A stretch of 64,000 nucleotides of DNA from Aminobacter sp. J41 (GCF_000526635.1 NZ_JAGL01000011.1:56132-120131), one strand, 5' to 3'. Shown: positions 19,301 through 27,252, counted from the first letter of the stretch. The notes: a model not told the origin generated them from the sequence alone. Numbers and translations are program-made.

Positions 19301-20275
19301 CGGCGTGCCGCCATAGCAGGCGACGCCGTCGACATAGCTCACCTGCTCTGCATCCTCGCGATCCACGCCGCAGACGCGCCAGGGTTCCGAGAACTCGAGG
19401 GCCGTGTTCTGCGTCACCTTGGGCCTGATCCTGCAGTGCCCCGCGCGCAAATCGTCGCCGAACCAGGTGACGACGATGGCGATCTCCTCGAGGTTCGGGC
19501 ACAGCGCCTGCAGCTCGTCAAGCGAAGCAATGAGGTCCGTCGGCCCATGCAGGACATTGCGGTTGACGTAGATGGTCACGCCTGGACTCGGCGTATGGGT
19601 CACCGGTTCCGGATCGAGCCCGTATTCCGTAGCGCCCGGCAGCAGCGCGACCGACCTTATCTGCCGGTGCAGCTCGCCCACCGGCCGCATCACCTCGAAC
19701 TGGAACTGCGGGATGCGGTTGCCGAAGTCGCCGAGCGGGAAGTGGTCGAACACCGCATAGGCCGTGCCGCGATAGGCCGGAGCCTTGCCGTCCTGCTTGG
19801 CCAGGATCAGCGGATCAGGAAGCTGGTCCTCTGACCCGATGTAGCCGCGGACGTTGAACTCATCGAGATCGAGCTCGCGTCCGTCCGCCCAGATGCGGCG
19901 CACACCCGCGATCTCGCCCTCGCACAGCGCAAAGGCGAAGTTGCCGAAATAGGCGTAGGTGGTCGTGGTAACCCGCGGCCCCGCCTTGCCGCCCTGCCGC
20001 TCGACGGTCTTCGTCTCCTGGAACCTGGTCGCCCAGATCAGGTTGCCGCCAACGCGCATCGTCCCGTAGATGCGCGGGATCGGCTGGCCTTCCTCGGCAA
20101 GGAAAGGTCGTGGCGAACCGAGCCTGGGCCCCTCGATGCGGCGATGCCCCTGCAACAGCGTCTGATCGATGGCGTAGCCCGCCATCGCGCCGGCCGCCGA
20201 GCCGATTGCGCTGCCGATAGGCCCAAAGATGCCGCCGAGGAACGCCCCGGCTGCCTGCAGGATGATTGTCGCCAT
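16373..20275 (-). CDS. GTA gp15 homologue: TIM-barrel tail-fibre ('megatron') protein
   Basis: Largest GTA protein, 1300 residues, forming the central baseplate/fibre that contacts the recipient cell. It begins with a glycine/alanine-rich segment (GAFLGGIFGPIGSAIGSAAG) and then phage-tail regions. A GTA TIM-barrel glycoside-hydrolase-like domain lies at about 390-720 (TKITYGADWTEYFGH, AVGIDNYMPLADW, IWFTELGCPAVDKGPN), followed by rcc01698-like tail domains. Intact over its whole length. Starts 12 bases after the peptidase gene. Confidence 0.93.
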   Translation of the reverse strand: MATIILQAAGAFLGGIFGPIGSAIGSAAGAMAGYAIDQTLLQGHRRIEGPRLGSPRPFLAEEGQPIPRIYGTMRVGGNLIWATRFQETKTVERQGGKAGPRVTTTTYAYFGNFAFALCEGEIAGVRRIWADGRELDLDEFNVRGYIGSEDQLPDPLILAKQDGKAPAYRGTAYAVFDHFPLGDFGNRIPQFQFEVMRPVGELHRQIRSVALLPGATEYGLDPEPVTHTPSPGVTIYVNRNVLHGPTDLIASLDELQALCPNLEEIAIVVTWFGDDLRAGHCRIRPKVTQNTALEFSEPWRVCGVDREDAEQVSYVDGVACYGGTPSDASVVRFIQEIRRRGLRVALYPFLMMDVPSGNGLPDPHGADEQAPFPWRGRISCIPAPGREGSPDKSAEIRDDVAAFCGSAAVADFAVEEGRVAFSGDEDEWGFRRLVLHYARLAELAGGVDTFLIGSELRGLTTLRDGDNRFPFVEALCELAADVRSVLGSSTKITYGADWTEYFGHQPPDGSGDVFFHLDELWAHPAVDAVGIDNYMPLADWRDEDIDGGNPDGFRLPYDIDGLRSQVSAGEGFDWYYASPGAREARERSPITDGAYGKPWVFRYKDLVSWWENQHFNRIGGVEAAEPTAWLPRSKPIWFTELGCPAVDKGPNQPNVFPDRKSSENAIPYFSNGGRADEAPARFLQAHYQHWDPASRYFDEAKNPVSPVYGGRMVEPARISVWAWDARPFPAFPLHDEIWADGENWSAGHWLNGRLCGVLGADLVEAILKDHGLPAADTKLVAGSLYGYLTDAPDTARAALEPFAQLFGVVAREEDGRLRFSSEDAAQQVFPVAELVVEEGGATLERTRMPQRDLNDAAEVSFIEPFAEYQAAVVRVVRPGAHEASIERLSLPGSIHREGAAALISDWLERRHVARDRIGFAVPANATAIEVGAVVRLDADEAGYDYLVTEVEQGLRRKVVARRVSRRVPTPQGLGFGDSNYRPPAIAGPPHVMLLDLPMLPGTGDFEKQFRIAAFADPWRQQAVYASPEQSSFQFMTAVETRATMGELVEPLEPGPRARMDLAGSLTVKLFGGELASVSMASLLNGANVAAVRSESGEWEVLQFAAAEEIAPSIWRLTKLLRAQLGTEDAMRNGHTAGAPFVLLNSAVVSAGLTPEQCGLLLNWRVGPAGQTPSTRNFVSVQQAGGMRARLPLSPVHLKAVEQDDGSVAISWIRRGRIDADSWLAEDIPLGEESEKYRIEIADETGEVRRSAEVFAPSWIYPEGFGLADFLDRPCEVEVTVRQVSSSVGAGFPARCRVTLT

Positions 20276-20286
20276 GGCTGGCCCGA

Positions 20287-20727
20287 TCAGCTCGTGATGT
20301 CAGGAAAGGCGAAGACGCCGGCGATCCGCCGCCGCCACTGCGGCACGAGCGGTGAGACCATCACCACGTGCCCCTCATAGGCGTGGAGGAACTCGTTCTC
20401 GCTCATGAGAATGCCGAGATGCTTGGCTGCATGCTGCGGCCGCCAGCGGAAGACCAGCAGATCGCCCGGCAGAGCATCCCCGATCGGCTTCTCGACTGCA
20501 TGGCGTCGCGCCGCCTCCAGCAGCCTGTCGCAGCCACCCAATTCAGCCCAGTCCGGCGAATAGGCGCCGGCCTCTTCCGGCTCCGCACCAAAGACGTTGC
20601 GCCAGATGCCGCTCACCAGCCCGAGGCAGTCGCAGCCGACGCCCTTTCGCGAGCCCTGGTGGCGGTAAGGGGTTCCCACCCAGCTTATCGCCTCGGCGAG
20701 GATTTTTTCGCGAATGTCCCCGCTCAT
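20287..20727 (-). CDS. GTA gp14 homologue: NlpC/P60 cell-wall peptidase
   Basis: Peptidoglycan peptidase of 146 residues carried on the GTA tail. NlpC/P60 features: PYRHQGSRKGVGCDCLGLV with the catalytic Cys near position 36, then PGDLLVFRW and the catalytic-His region AAKHLGILM. Overlaps the gp13 gene by four bases (ATGA). Intact. Confidence 0.92.
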   Translation of the reverse strand: MSGDIREKILAEAISWVGTPYRHQGSRKGVGCDCLGLVSGIWRNVFGAEPEEAGAYSPDWAELGGCDRLLEAARRHAVEKPIGDALPGDLLVFRWRPQHAAKHLGILMSENEFLHAYEGHVVMVSPLVPQWRRRIAGVFAFPDITS

Positions 20728-21611
20728 TCGACCAGCGCCCCGCCGTCGAACTCCATGCCGTCGGCGACATAACGATAGGCGCCATCATTGCCCGGCAAGT
20801 GCGGAAAGCCGCGAAAGTTCAGGCCATTGCCAAACTTTTCCCGGCAGGTTTTGAAGCTCTTGTCGCAGCCGGCGATGATCGTGAATTCCGCACCCACTTC
20901 CGGCTGCGGGTCGGCAGCCGACACGGTGAGGATGACCTTCCCGCCGCGCACCGCGTGATCCAGCACCGCGAAGCTGCGCCCGGCCAGCGGCCCGCTCGTC
21001 CAGCTGATCTCGCCAAGGCTGAACCACCCGGATGCGTATTCGCCCAATCCGCTCGCCTCGAACCTGCCCGCCCCGGATATTGCCTCCACCGTCCCCTCGC
21101 CCTTCAGCGTAGGGTCGTCGGTAACGACCTTGCACCGCCCGTCGCCGAGCTGCGCATCGCACTGGCGGCGCAGCACGCGCCCGTTCGGTTTGTCCAGGCT
21201 CGCGGTCAGACTCTCGAGCTCGGCGACGAACTGCCCGTCCCGCCGCTCGATGCGCCCGATCGTTGAGGTGCGGATCAGCGCGAACTGGCTCGCGTCCATC
21301 CAGTTCACGAGAAAGGTCTCCACCTTCGCGCCATCGTAGAGCCAGGCGAAAATATCCTTCTCGACGAGGACGTCGGACGACAGCGCACCCTCGACATCGA
21401 CGGTGTCCACCGCCATCCCGAGCGAGGTCCGTACCTCGCTCTGCGAGAGGCCGCTTTGCGGCTCGAAGATCTTGCCGTCGACCGTCAACATCCGGTCGTG
21501 GTCGGTGAAGCCAAGGGTCGTGCCGTCGCGCCTGGTTACAAGCCAGCAATGGCAGAGCGTAGTGCAATCCTGCGCGAGATGCGCAGCAAACTCGGCAGAA
21601 TATCCGCTCAT
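20724..21611 (-). CDS. GTA gp13 homologue: DUF2163 tail hub protein
   Basis: DUF2163 protein of 295 residues, the baseplate hub of RcGTA. Cysteines are clustered at the N-terminus (DCTTLCHCW, about 15-21) and C-terminus (CDKSFKTCREKFGNGLNFRG), plus CDAQLGDGRCK in the middle; RcGTA hub proteins have been described as binding an iron-sulfur cluster, and these Cys are the obvious ligands (inference here). Four-base overlaps join it to the genes on both sides. Intact. Confidence 0.92.
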   Translation of the reverse strand: MSGYSAEFAAHLAQDCTTLCHCWLVTRRDGTTLGFTDHDRMLTVDGKIFEPQSGLSQSEVRTSLGMAVDTVDVEGALSSDVLVEKDIFAWLYDGAKVETFLVNWMDASQFALIRTSTIGRIERRDGQFVAELESLTASLDKPNGRVLRRQCDAQLGDGRCKVVTDDPTLKGEGTVEAISGAGRFEASGLGEYASGWFSLGEISWTSGPLAGRSFAVLDHAVRGGKVILTVSAADPQPEVGAEFTIIAGCDKSFKTCREKFGNGLNFRGFPHLPGNDGAYRYVADGMEFDGGALVE

Positions 21612-22252
21612 GGCAGCAGGATCTCCACGATGGGGATCGACGGGATCTGTCCGGCGCTGAAAGCGGTCAGGCTGATCTCGATCCGCTCGGTGTCGAAACG
21701 CGCCGCAACGTCGAACTCGTACCCGGCCGAGACCTCTTTCCCGTCGCCGGGCACCGAGCCCTGGGCGAAGGTGATGATGCCTGTCGTCGCATCGACCTCG
21801 AAATCGTCGCCTTCTGTCGCGACTTCACCGTCCACCGCCACCAGCACAGTCTCCGCCAACGGCTTGCGGATCGGGCGGGCATAGGCATCTTCACCCTCGC
21901 CGTACCATTTCACCAGCTGGAAGGTTGCGGTTTCGCCGTCGCCGGTCCCAATGAACTGGTCAAATGCCGTGGGCTGGGCGTTCGGCGGGCACGACTTCAT
22001 GTCGAACGGATCGCGGAAGCGGAAGCCGTGCAGCGACCCCCGCCTTGCCTCGAAGAAGGCGACGATCTCGTAGAGGTCGGCGAGCGAGCGAACGCCCGTC
22101 CCCGCATCAAAGCGCCGGCGCGATTGCGCAAACCTCAGGTTCCGCTTTTCGCGGCCGGACGTCAGCGCGACGATCTCGTTGCGTCTTTCCGGCCCGCCGG
22201 TCGCGCCAAAGGACACGTCCTCCGGAAACCGGACCTCGTGGAAACTCTGCAT
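21608..22252 (-). CDS. GTA gp12 homologue: DUF2460 distal tail protein
   Basis: Distal tail protein of 214 residues. The start is taken at ATG 22252 (MQSFHEVRFPEDVSFGATGG), which matches the usual beginning of DUF2460 proteins; a longer open frame reaching 22444 only translates the broken tape-measure gene out of frame. Conserved features include LADLYEIVAFFEARRG and a C-terminal beta-rich region. The gene follows the tape-measure remnant by 14 bases and overlaps gp13 by four. Confidence 0.92.
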   Translation of the reverse strand: MQSFHEVRFPEDVSFGATGGPERRNEIVALTSGREKRNLRFAQSRRRFDAGTGVRSLADLYEIVAFFEARRGSLHGFRFRDPFDMKSCPPNAQPTAFDQFIGTGDGETATFQLVKWYGEGEDAYARPIRKPLAETVLVAVDGEVATEGDDFEVDATTGIITFAQGSVPGDGKEVSAGYEFDVAARFDTERIEISLTAFSAGQIPSIPIVEILLP

Positions 22253-22266
22253 CGATTGCTCCGATT

Positions 22267-22739
22267 TCAGAGGGTGCGCGTCCCGCGTGTCACCGCCCGC
22301 GCCAGCATGCCTGTCACCTGCGCCTCCGACTTGCGAAACGAGGCCGCATCCGGGGTCGAAACGTTGAAGACGACGTTCACCGTCCCGCCGCCGCCACCCG
22401 AATTCGCGACGCCGAGACGACCCCGCCACTTGCAAACGGCACAACGCCGCCCTTCGCGAAGGGAAGCGCCTTGCCGATCCCGCCGAACATGGTCGAAAAC
22501 AGGCCGGAGGCGAGGTTCGACAGCGGCTGCAGCCCCTGGCTCAGCGCCATGCCCGCGAGGTTCATGCCGATCTTGCGCAGCATGTCGTCGAGCGACTTGC
22601 CGCTCACCACCGCGTCCTTCAGCGCGCCGGTCAGCTGCCGGCCAAAGCTCTGTGAGAGCTTTTCGAGATTGCCGATTGCATCCGCGAACGGCTGCGTGTC
22701 AGCCTCGATGCTGATCTCCAGCCTTTCCCGCTCTGCCAT
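22267..22739 (-). pseudogene. GTA gp11 homologue: tail tape-measure gene, broken by an internal deletion
   Basis: The open frame from ATG 22739 gives 120 residues (MAERERLEISIEADTQPFAD...) up to GGVVPFASGGVVSA and then runs out of frame to TGA at 22377. The usual C-terminus of this protein is still present, but in another frame, from about 22400 to TGA at 22267: GGGGTVNVVFNVSTPDA, then FRKSEAQVTGMLARAV and a basic tail. The segment that normally joins them (a glycine/proline-rich linker with a GEAGPEA-like motif) is missing. The junction lies in a TCGGCGTC sequence that could have been present at both edges. Loss would affect tail-length control; the short 120-residue product is probably non-functional. 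Confidence 0.85.
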
Positions 22740-22959
22740 GTCTGTCGCCTCGTGGTTGGTCCGGGAACATCCGCATCAGTTCAGCCAGCGCGGCCCGCGT
22801 CGGCGGCGTCTGGTCGCCGCGCAGGAAGCGCAGGGCGTGCGCAAGTTCCCTCGGCGTCATTGTCCAGAAGTCGCGCGGCGGCAGCCGCAACAGGCCCAGC
22901 CCCAACGCGATGACATCGTCCCAGGGAAACCGGCGCGCACTGCCTGTTGCGGCGTTCAG
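22699..22959 (-). CDS. GTA gp10.1 homologue: tail assembly chaperone-like (rcc01693 type)
   Basis: Small protein, about 86 residues if started at CTG 22959, with the conserved core ARRFPWDD then LGLLRLPPRDFWTMTPREL, as in small GTA proteins encoded just before the tape measure. No ATG or GTG precedes the conserved FPWDD stretch in this frame. The candidate CTG overlaps the gp10 stop (CTGA); the alternative TTG at 22905 would cut off the conserved beginning. The end overlaps the tape-measure start by about 40 bases. Confidence 0.65.
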   Translation of the reverse strand: MNAATGSARRFPWDDVIALGLGLLRLPPRDFWTMTPRELAHALRFLRGDQTPPTRAALAELMRMFPDQPRGDRHGRAGKAGDQHRG

Positions 22960-23294
22960 GGGCCCGGCGACGCCGCAGCCTCAGCCGCGCCGAACGTGAC
23001 CTGCAGCAATTCGGCGACAATCGCCGCCGCTCCCGTCGCGCCGCCCTCGATCTTCATCGCCGCCACGTCGCTCGCCTGCACAGGTAAGCCCGCACCGCGC
23101 AGCCCGGCAGCGATCACCTCCATCAGGTCTCGCGCCGAGAGTTTCCCGCTCGAAAACCTTTCGGCCAGCGCCGTCAGATCGCTCGCCGCAAAGGCGTTCT
23201 TCAGTTCCGCCAGCGAGCCCAGCGTCAGGCACAGCGTGCATTCGCGCCCGTCGATGACTGCGGAAATTTCCCCGCGCCGCCGGTTCGCACTCAT
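22956..23294 (-). CDS. GTA gp10 homologue: gene transfer agent family protein
   Basis: Protein of 112 residues of the GTA gp10/phage tail-assembly-chaperone-like family: RRGEISAVIDGRECTLCLTLG near the start, then SLAELKNAFAASDLTALAERF and ARDLMEVIAAGLRGAG. It probably assists tail-tube or tape-measure assembly. It overlaps the tail-tube gene by four bases. Intact. Confidence 0.85.
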   Translation of the reverse strand: MSANRRRGEISAVIDGRECTLCLTLGSLAELKNAFAASDLTALAERFSSGKLSARDLMEVIAAGLRGAGLPVQASDVAAMKIEGGATGAAAIVAELLQVTFGAAEAAASPGP

Positions 23295-23701
23295 GTCTGA
23301 GCCTCGAAGGAAATGACGCCTGCCGACTCCAGCGCGATCTCGAAGGCCACCTCGCCATCGTGGTTGCCGGTATATTCCAGCGCCGTGATCTGGAACGGAC
23401 CGGACACCGTGCCGAAGTCCGGGATCACCAGTTGCCAGGTCGAGATCGTGCCGCCGAAGAACCGGCTACGAATAAGCCCGTCAGACGTTGCGTCCTTGAA
23501 GATGCCGGACGCGCTTAGCGATGCCCGCTGCACGCCCGCGCCGCCCAGCAGCTCGCGCCAGCGCCCGGTCGAGTCCGCGTCCGTGATGTCCACCGTCTCG
23601 CTGTTGAACGCCAGCCGCTTGCTGCGCAGGCCGGCCACCGTCACGTAGCTCTCGCCATTGGCGAGCTTCAATAGAAGATCCTTGCCCTTCTGTGCTGCCA
23701 C
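23291..23701 (-). CDS. GTA gp9 homologue: major tail (tube) protein
   Basis: TP901-1-type major tail protein of 136 residues: begins AAQKGKDLLLKLANG and contains VDITDADSTGRWRELL and AGVQRASLSASGIFKD, characteristic of GTA/siphophage tail-tube subunits. Intact. A 47-base gap separates it from the tail terminator gene upstream. Confidence 0.92.
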   Translation of the reverse strand: MAAQKGKDLLLKLANGESYVTVAGLRSKRLAFNSETVDITDADSTGRWRELLGGAGVQRASLSASGIFKDATSDGLIRSRFFGGTISTWQLVIPDFGTVSGPFQITALEYTGNHDGEVAFEIALESAGVISFEAQT

Positions 23702-23748
23702 AGCGAGCCTCCTTACCCTCTGATGATGTGATGGAGTGACCTGAAAGG

Positions 23749-24159
23749 TTAGCCGATCGGTTCGGTCACCGCCCTGAACCGCAGGATGCCGTGATAGATG
23801 GCGAGGTCTTCGTCGTAACGAACTTCCTCGAACTCGCGCCTGAGATTCACCAGCTTATGGCCTTCGAGTTCGAGGTCGGCGTCATGCAGCGCTGCCTTGA
23901 CGCCATCCAGCATCGACAGCGTCTCGCTCTTGCCCATCTCCTTCGACCAGGCATGCACAGTGAACAGGTGCTCCGACCCGTCCTCCGTGCTGGTGCTCCA
24001 GTCGAAACCGGTCGTGCGGCCGAAGGTAAAGTAGGGAAACGTGACATTGGCCGGTGCGTGGTCATAGACCCGCACCTCGCCCAGCAGCGCTGTGAGTGCC
24101 AAGTCGGAGGTGAGCCTGGCAAAGATCGCCTTCTGCAACTCGATTGCCGCTGCCGTCAT
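23749..24159 (-). CDS. GTA gp8 homologue: DUF3168 tail terminator
   Basis: DUF3168 protein of 136 residues, which caps the tail tube at the head-tail junction. Motifs VRVYDHAPANVTFPYFTFG and FTVHAWSKEMGKSE are typical. Its ATG overlaps the stop of a 51-residue gene (ATGA at 24156-24159). Intact. Confidence 0.9.
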   Translation of the reverse strand: MTAAAIELQKAIFARLTSDLALTALLGEVRVYDHAPANVTFPYFTFGRTTGFDWSTSTEDGSEHLFTVHAWSKEMGKSETLSMLDGVKAALHDADLELEGHKLVNLRREFEEVRYDEDLAIYHGILRFRAVTEPIG

Positions 24160-24311
24160 GTTTCAGTCTTTCCCACCCTCGTGCGCTCCTCGCGATTCTC
24201 CTGCGCGCGTCCCTCAGCGTATCCCGTCTCGATCTCGTCCGCCATCAGGTGCATGTGGGACCGCAGCGCGCGAATGAGGTCGTCCACCGTCATCCGGATA
24301 GACAGCTTCAT
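24156..24311 (-). CDS. Small ORF nested between GTA gp7 and gp8
   Basis: Fifty-one-residue frame beginning MKLSIRMTVDDLIRALRSH, with a charged C-terminal half (YAEGRAQENREERTRVG). Its ATG overlaps the gp7 stop (ATGA, 24308-24311) and its TGA overlaps the gp8 start (24156-24159), filling the gap exactly with the coupling used elsewhere in the cluster, which strongly suggests a real gene. I recognise no family; it may be a small head-tail or tail-assembly factor. Confidence 0.75.
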   Translation of the reverse strand: MKLSIRMTVDDLIRALRSHMHLMADEIETGYAEGRAQENREERTRVGKTET

Positions 24312-24643
24312 CGTCCGATCTCCCTCGTCCGGCAGATGAGGTAGCGGCCCGTTTCGTCGGGATCATGTACGGTCAGGATCTCCAGGATCCGGCTGCCGTG
24401 CTTCAGCCGCATACTGCTCGCGATGTCCGCCCGGAAGCGGATCGTCACGCGATGCGTCACTGTCTCCAGCGTCTGATCGCCGCCGAACCTGCTCGTCGCC
24501 GCAACCGGCTCGATCCGCGCGAAGAAGGTGGCGACTTCCGTCCAGCTTGCATGATGCCCGCCGGCGCCATCCGGTGTGAGGTTTACCGCCTCGAGGATGA
24601 CTTGATGGCGGAACGCACCGGGATCGACGAACTCCGTCCGCAT
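24308..24643 (-). CDS. GTA gp7 homologue: head closure (stopper) protein
   Basis: Phage head-closure/head-tail joining protein of 111 residues: DPGAFRHQVILEAVNLTPDG near the start, then VTHRVTIRFRADI and HDPDETGRYLICRTRE, typical of SPP1 gp16/HK97 gp7-type stoppers. It starts one base after the gp6 stop. Intact. Confidence 0.88.
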   Translation of the reverse strand: MRTEFVDPGAFRHQVILEAVNLTPDGAGGHHASWTEVATFFARIEPVAATSRFGGDQTLETVTHRVTIRFRADIASSMRLKHGSRILEILTVHDPDETGRYLICRTREIGR

Positions 24644-24644
24644 A

Positions 24645-25214
24645 CTACAGCCTCCGGGAGCGCCACGGTGCGATCAGCCGCTCATATCCTGCCGGATACG
24701 AGACCGGCTGGTCCTTCGGCGAAAGATGCGCGCGGAACTCGTACCAGTGCGCAACGAGCAGCAGGATCGCACGCTTGATGAGGTCAGGCACGTCCGTTCC
24801 CGCCTCACCGAAACCTGCCTTGAAGTCGATCTCGTAGCCGTTCGCCGCTCTCCTCGGGTCCGGCAGTGTCCTGAAATGCAGCCGCGCCGGGCGCGCATGG
24901 GCGTCGAGCCGGTAGCTGGCCGGACTGACCGTCTCGCCCTCGCCATCCTCGCCGAACATCGTGATGGATACGATCTCGCGCACCGGATGACGGCGCAGCA
25001 GCACGCGTGCGAGCGGCGGAAGCACATCGAGCGCCAGACGCCATTGCTGGTCGATCAGCGCCAAGCCGCATGACGCCTCCACCTCCTCGCGCGCTGCCCG
25101 GATCAGTCCGGAAATCAGTTCGTCCTCGCTGTCGTGGCTGATGCGCAGCATCTGCTTCGCCTCGGCGAGCGTCACCGGCTCGGCCTCGGGCGCAACCGTT
25201 CGATAGAGGGTCAT
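24645..25214 (-). CDS. GTA gp6 homologue: head-tail connector (adaptor)
   Basis: Adaptor protein of 189 residues bound to the portal ring. Starts at ATG 25214 (MTLYRTVAPEAEPVTLAEAK); features LRISHDSEDELISGLI, ALDVLPPLARVLLRRHPV and YEIDFKAGFGEAG are those of the gp6/YqbG-type connector family. A gap of about 90 bases separates it from the capsid gene. Intact. Confidence 0.9.
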   Translation of the reverse strand: MTLYRTVAPEAEPVTLAEAKQMLRISHDSEDELISGLIRAAREEVEASCGLALIDQQWRLALDVLPPLARVLLRRHPVREIVSITMFGEDGEGETVSPASYRLDAHARPARLHFRTLPDPRRAANGYEIDFKAGFGEAGTDVPDLIKRAILLLVAHWYEFRAHLSPKDQPVSYPAGYERLIAPWRSRRL

Positions 25215-25307
25215 CGGCACCTCGAAACTGATGGAATGAAAACGGCCCCGGCAAGGGGCAACCGGGGCCGTCGGCGAAGGGCCGGCTCGTGCCAGCCACG
25301 CTTCGCC

Positions 25308-26570
25308 TTATTCGTCCGCGTCGCCGAACTTCAGCAGCTTGATCGCGTCAACGTCCTGCACGCCGCCGCCGACGCGCTTGGTCGTGTAGAACAGCACGTA
25401 CGGCTTGGCGGAGTACGGGTCGCGCAGCACGCGCACGCCGGTGCGGTCGACGATCAGGTAACCGCGCTTGAAGTCGCCGAAAGCAATCGGGGTCGAGCCC
25501 GCCGCGACATCGGGCATGTCCTCGGCTTCGACCAGCGGGAAGCCCATCAGCATGGCCCGCCCGCCGGCCGTTGCCGGCGGCTGCCAGAGATAGTTGCCGT
25601 CCGAGTCCTTCATCTTGCGGATCAGCGCCTAGGTCTTGCGGTTCATCACCCAGTGCGCGTTCTGCCGGTAGCCCGCCTTCAGCGAATAGATCAGGTCGAG
25701 CAGCTTGTCGGACGGACTGGTAGTCGGGAACGCTATGTCGACACCGGTGTCGACATAGCCGATCTCACCCCAGCTGCGCGACGCGTCCGCCTCCTGGTCA
25801 TAAGCCAGAAAACCCTTCGGCTGGTTGGAACCTGTGCCGTTGATGAAGGCGGCACCTTCCTTCTCGGCGAATGCGGTCTCCACTTCGCTGACGATCCACT
25901 GGTCGAGATCGACCACGGCATCCTCGAGCAGCGACGGCGTCGCGGCCGGCATCGCATAGAGCTCCGCCGTCGGGAACTGCAGCTGGTCGAGCACCGGCGA
26001 GTCCGTCTTCGTTCGCGAGGCAGTCTCCGCCGCCCAGTTCGCCACCGGTCCCGTCACTGTGAACGGCTTGCGCAGCACCGGCCCCGACACCTGCTGTACC
26101 GAGGCAATGGATCGGATCGGCGAGATCTCGGCCAGCCTGCGACCGATCTCTGCCTCCACATTCTGCGGCACCAGATAGCCGCCATCGGCGTTGGAGCCAT
26201 AGGACATGTCCTTGGTCTCGATCGCCCGCAGCTTCTGCTCCTCGCCCGAGCGCACGTAGCGCTCGAACGCCTCCTTGTGCTCGAGGTCGACGATGCTGTC
26301 TCCATCGCGGCCGAGCGCCGGACGGGCCCGCTTCAGCGCGATTTCGTCGAGCGCGCGCTTCTGCCGGTCGAGTGCCTCGGAGATACGATCCACCTTTTCG
26401 ACGGTCAGCACGTCGGCGCTCTTGCGCTGTTCGACCTCCCGCAGCCGCTTGTCGTTTTCCTCGCGAAATGCCGCGAAGGTCGCCATGAACTCGTCAAAGC
26501 CGTCGGCGAGCGCGGCAAGGTCGGCCGAGCCGGACTTCGTCTCCGGCGCAACCTGGTCAGGATTCGTCAT
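25308..26570 (-). pseudogene. GTA gp5 homologue: HK97-type major capsid gene with in-frame TAG
   Basis: The frame from ATG 26570 (MTNPDQVAPETKSGSADLAA) encodes an N-terminal coiled-coil scaffold region, then the HK97 capsid fold (SDGGYLVPQNV-like motif at SNADGGYLVPQNVEAEIG, VQQVSGPVLRKPF, AAFINGTGSNQPKGFL). After 313 residues, WVMNRKT is followed by TAG (25629-25631). The same frame then continues ALIRKMKDSDGNYLWQP for 106 more codons to a normal C-terminus. A single C-to-T change of CAG (Gln) would explain it; the full protein would be 420 residues. The truncated product lacks the last quarter, which in HK97-type capsids completes the P and A domains. The start overlaps the protease gene by 14 bases. 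Confidence 0.9.
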
Positions 26571-27252
26571 GTCCGCTTTCCTTGTTTGAGATGATGCGTG
26601 TTGCCCGGCGGATGCGCTCCGCAAGGCGGGCTTCGGTGAAGCGCGTGGCATCCCGCTCACGCACCAGTGCAGAAAAGCCGCGCGTGATGACCGCACGGGC
26701 TTCTGCGCGCGTCAGCTTCACGTCCCGCGTCAGCCAACGCTCGAACTCGCGAATGGAAGGTAGCCGCCCCATGGCGCGCTTGACGCTTTCAACGCGGGCC
26801 TCGGGCAGCATGGGAAAAGTCACGATCGAGATTTCCCAGAGGTCCGCCTCCAGGATTCGGCGCACGCCGGAGCTCGCATCCTTGCGCGAGCGCACCGTGC
26901 GGAAACCGATCGACAGCCCGTCGAGCGCTCCGCTGCGCATCAGCTCGCGCACTTCGCGCGCCCGGCCGACGCCGTTCGTCAGCCGGCCGCGCACGAACAG
27001 TCCGCGCTCGTCCTCGCGAACTTCGATCCACGTGCCGATCGGCTCGTTGGGATCGTGCTGGTAGAGCATCCGTATCCCGCCAGCGCCGCGCCTGGCGAGC
27101 GAGCGCGCAAACGCGCCCCGCTCGACCACGTCGCGGGCGAGGTCGGCCTTGCCGAACAGGCTCGCATAGCCGGTAAAGGTCCCGTCGACGTCGACGCCGA
27201 AGGTGGTATCGGCGACCTTGCGTTCGTAGCGAAGTGCAGGATGCTCATTCAT
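26557..27252 (-). CDS. GTA gp4 homologue: HK97-type prohead protease
   Basis: Prohead maturation protease of 231 residues, starting at ATG 27252 (MNEHPALRYERKVADTTFGV). Conserved features: GTFTGYASLFGKADLARDVV, the catalytic-His region YQHDPNEPIG and the catalytic-Ser region LDGLSIGFRT. The basic C-terminal tail (RAVITRGFSAL...) is common in GTA proteases. Its start lies inside the gp3.5 end (8-base overlap). Intact, so the protease would be made even though its substrate is truncated. Confidence 0.92.
   Translation of the reverse strand: MNEHPALRYERKVADTTFGVDVDGTFTGYASLFGKADLARDVVERGAFARSLARRGAGGIRMLYQHDPNEPIGTWIEVREDERGLFVRGRLTNGVGRAREVRELMRSGALDGLSIGFRTVRSRKDASSGVRRILEADLWEISIVTFPMLPEARVESVKRAMGRLPSIREFERWLTRDVKLTRAEARAVITRGFSALVRERDATRFTEARLAERIRRATRIISNKESGHDES

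Noticed and set aside
22253..22444. N-terminal extension of the gp12 gene
   Set aside because: This stretch is an out-of-frame reading of the tape-measure C-terminus; DUF2460 proteins start at the MQSFHEV-like position.
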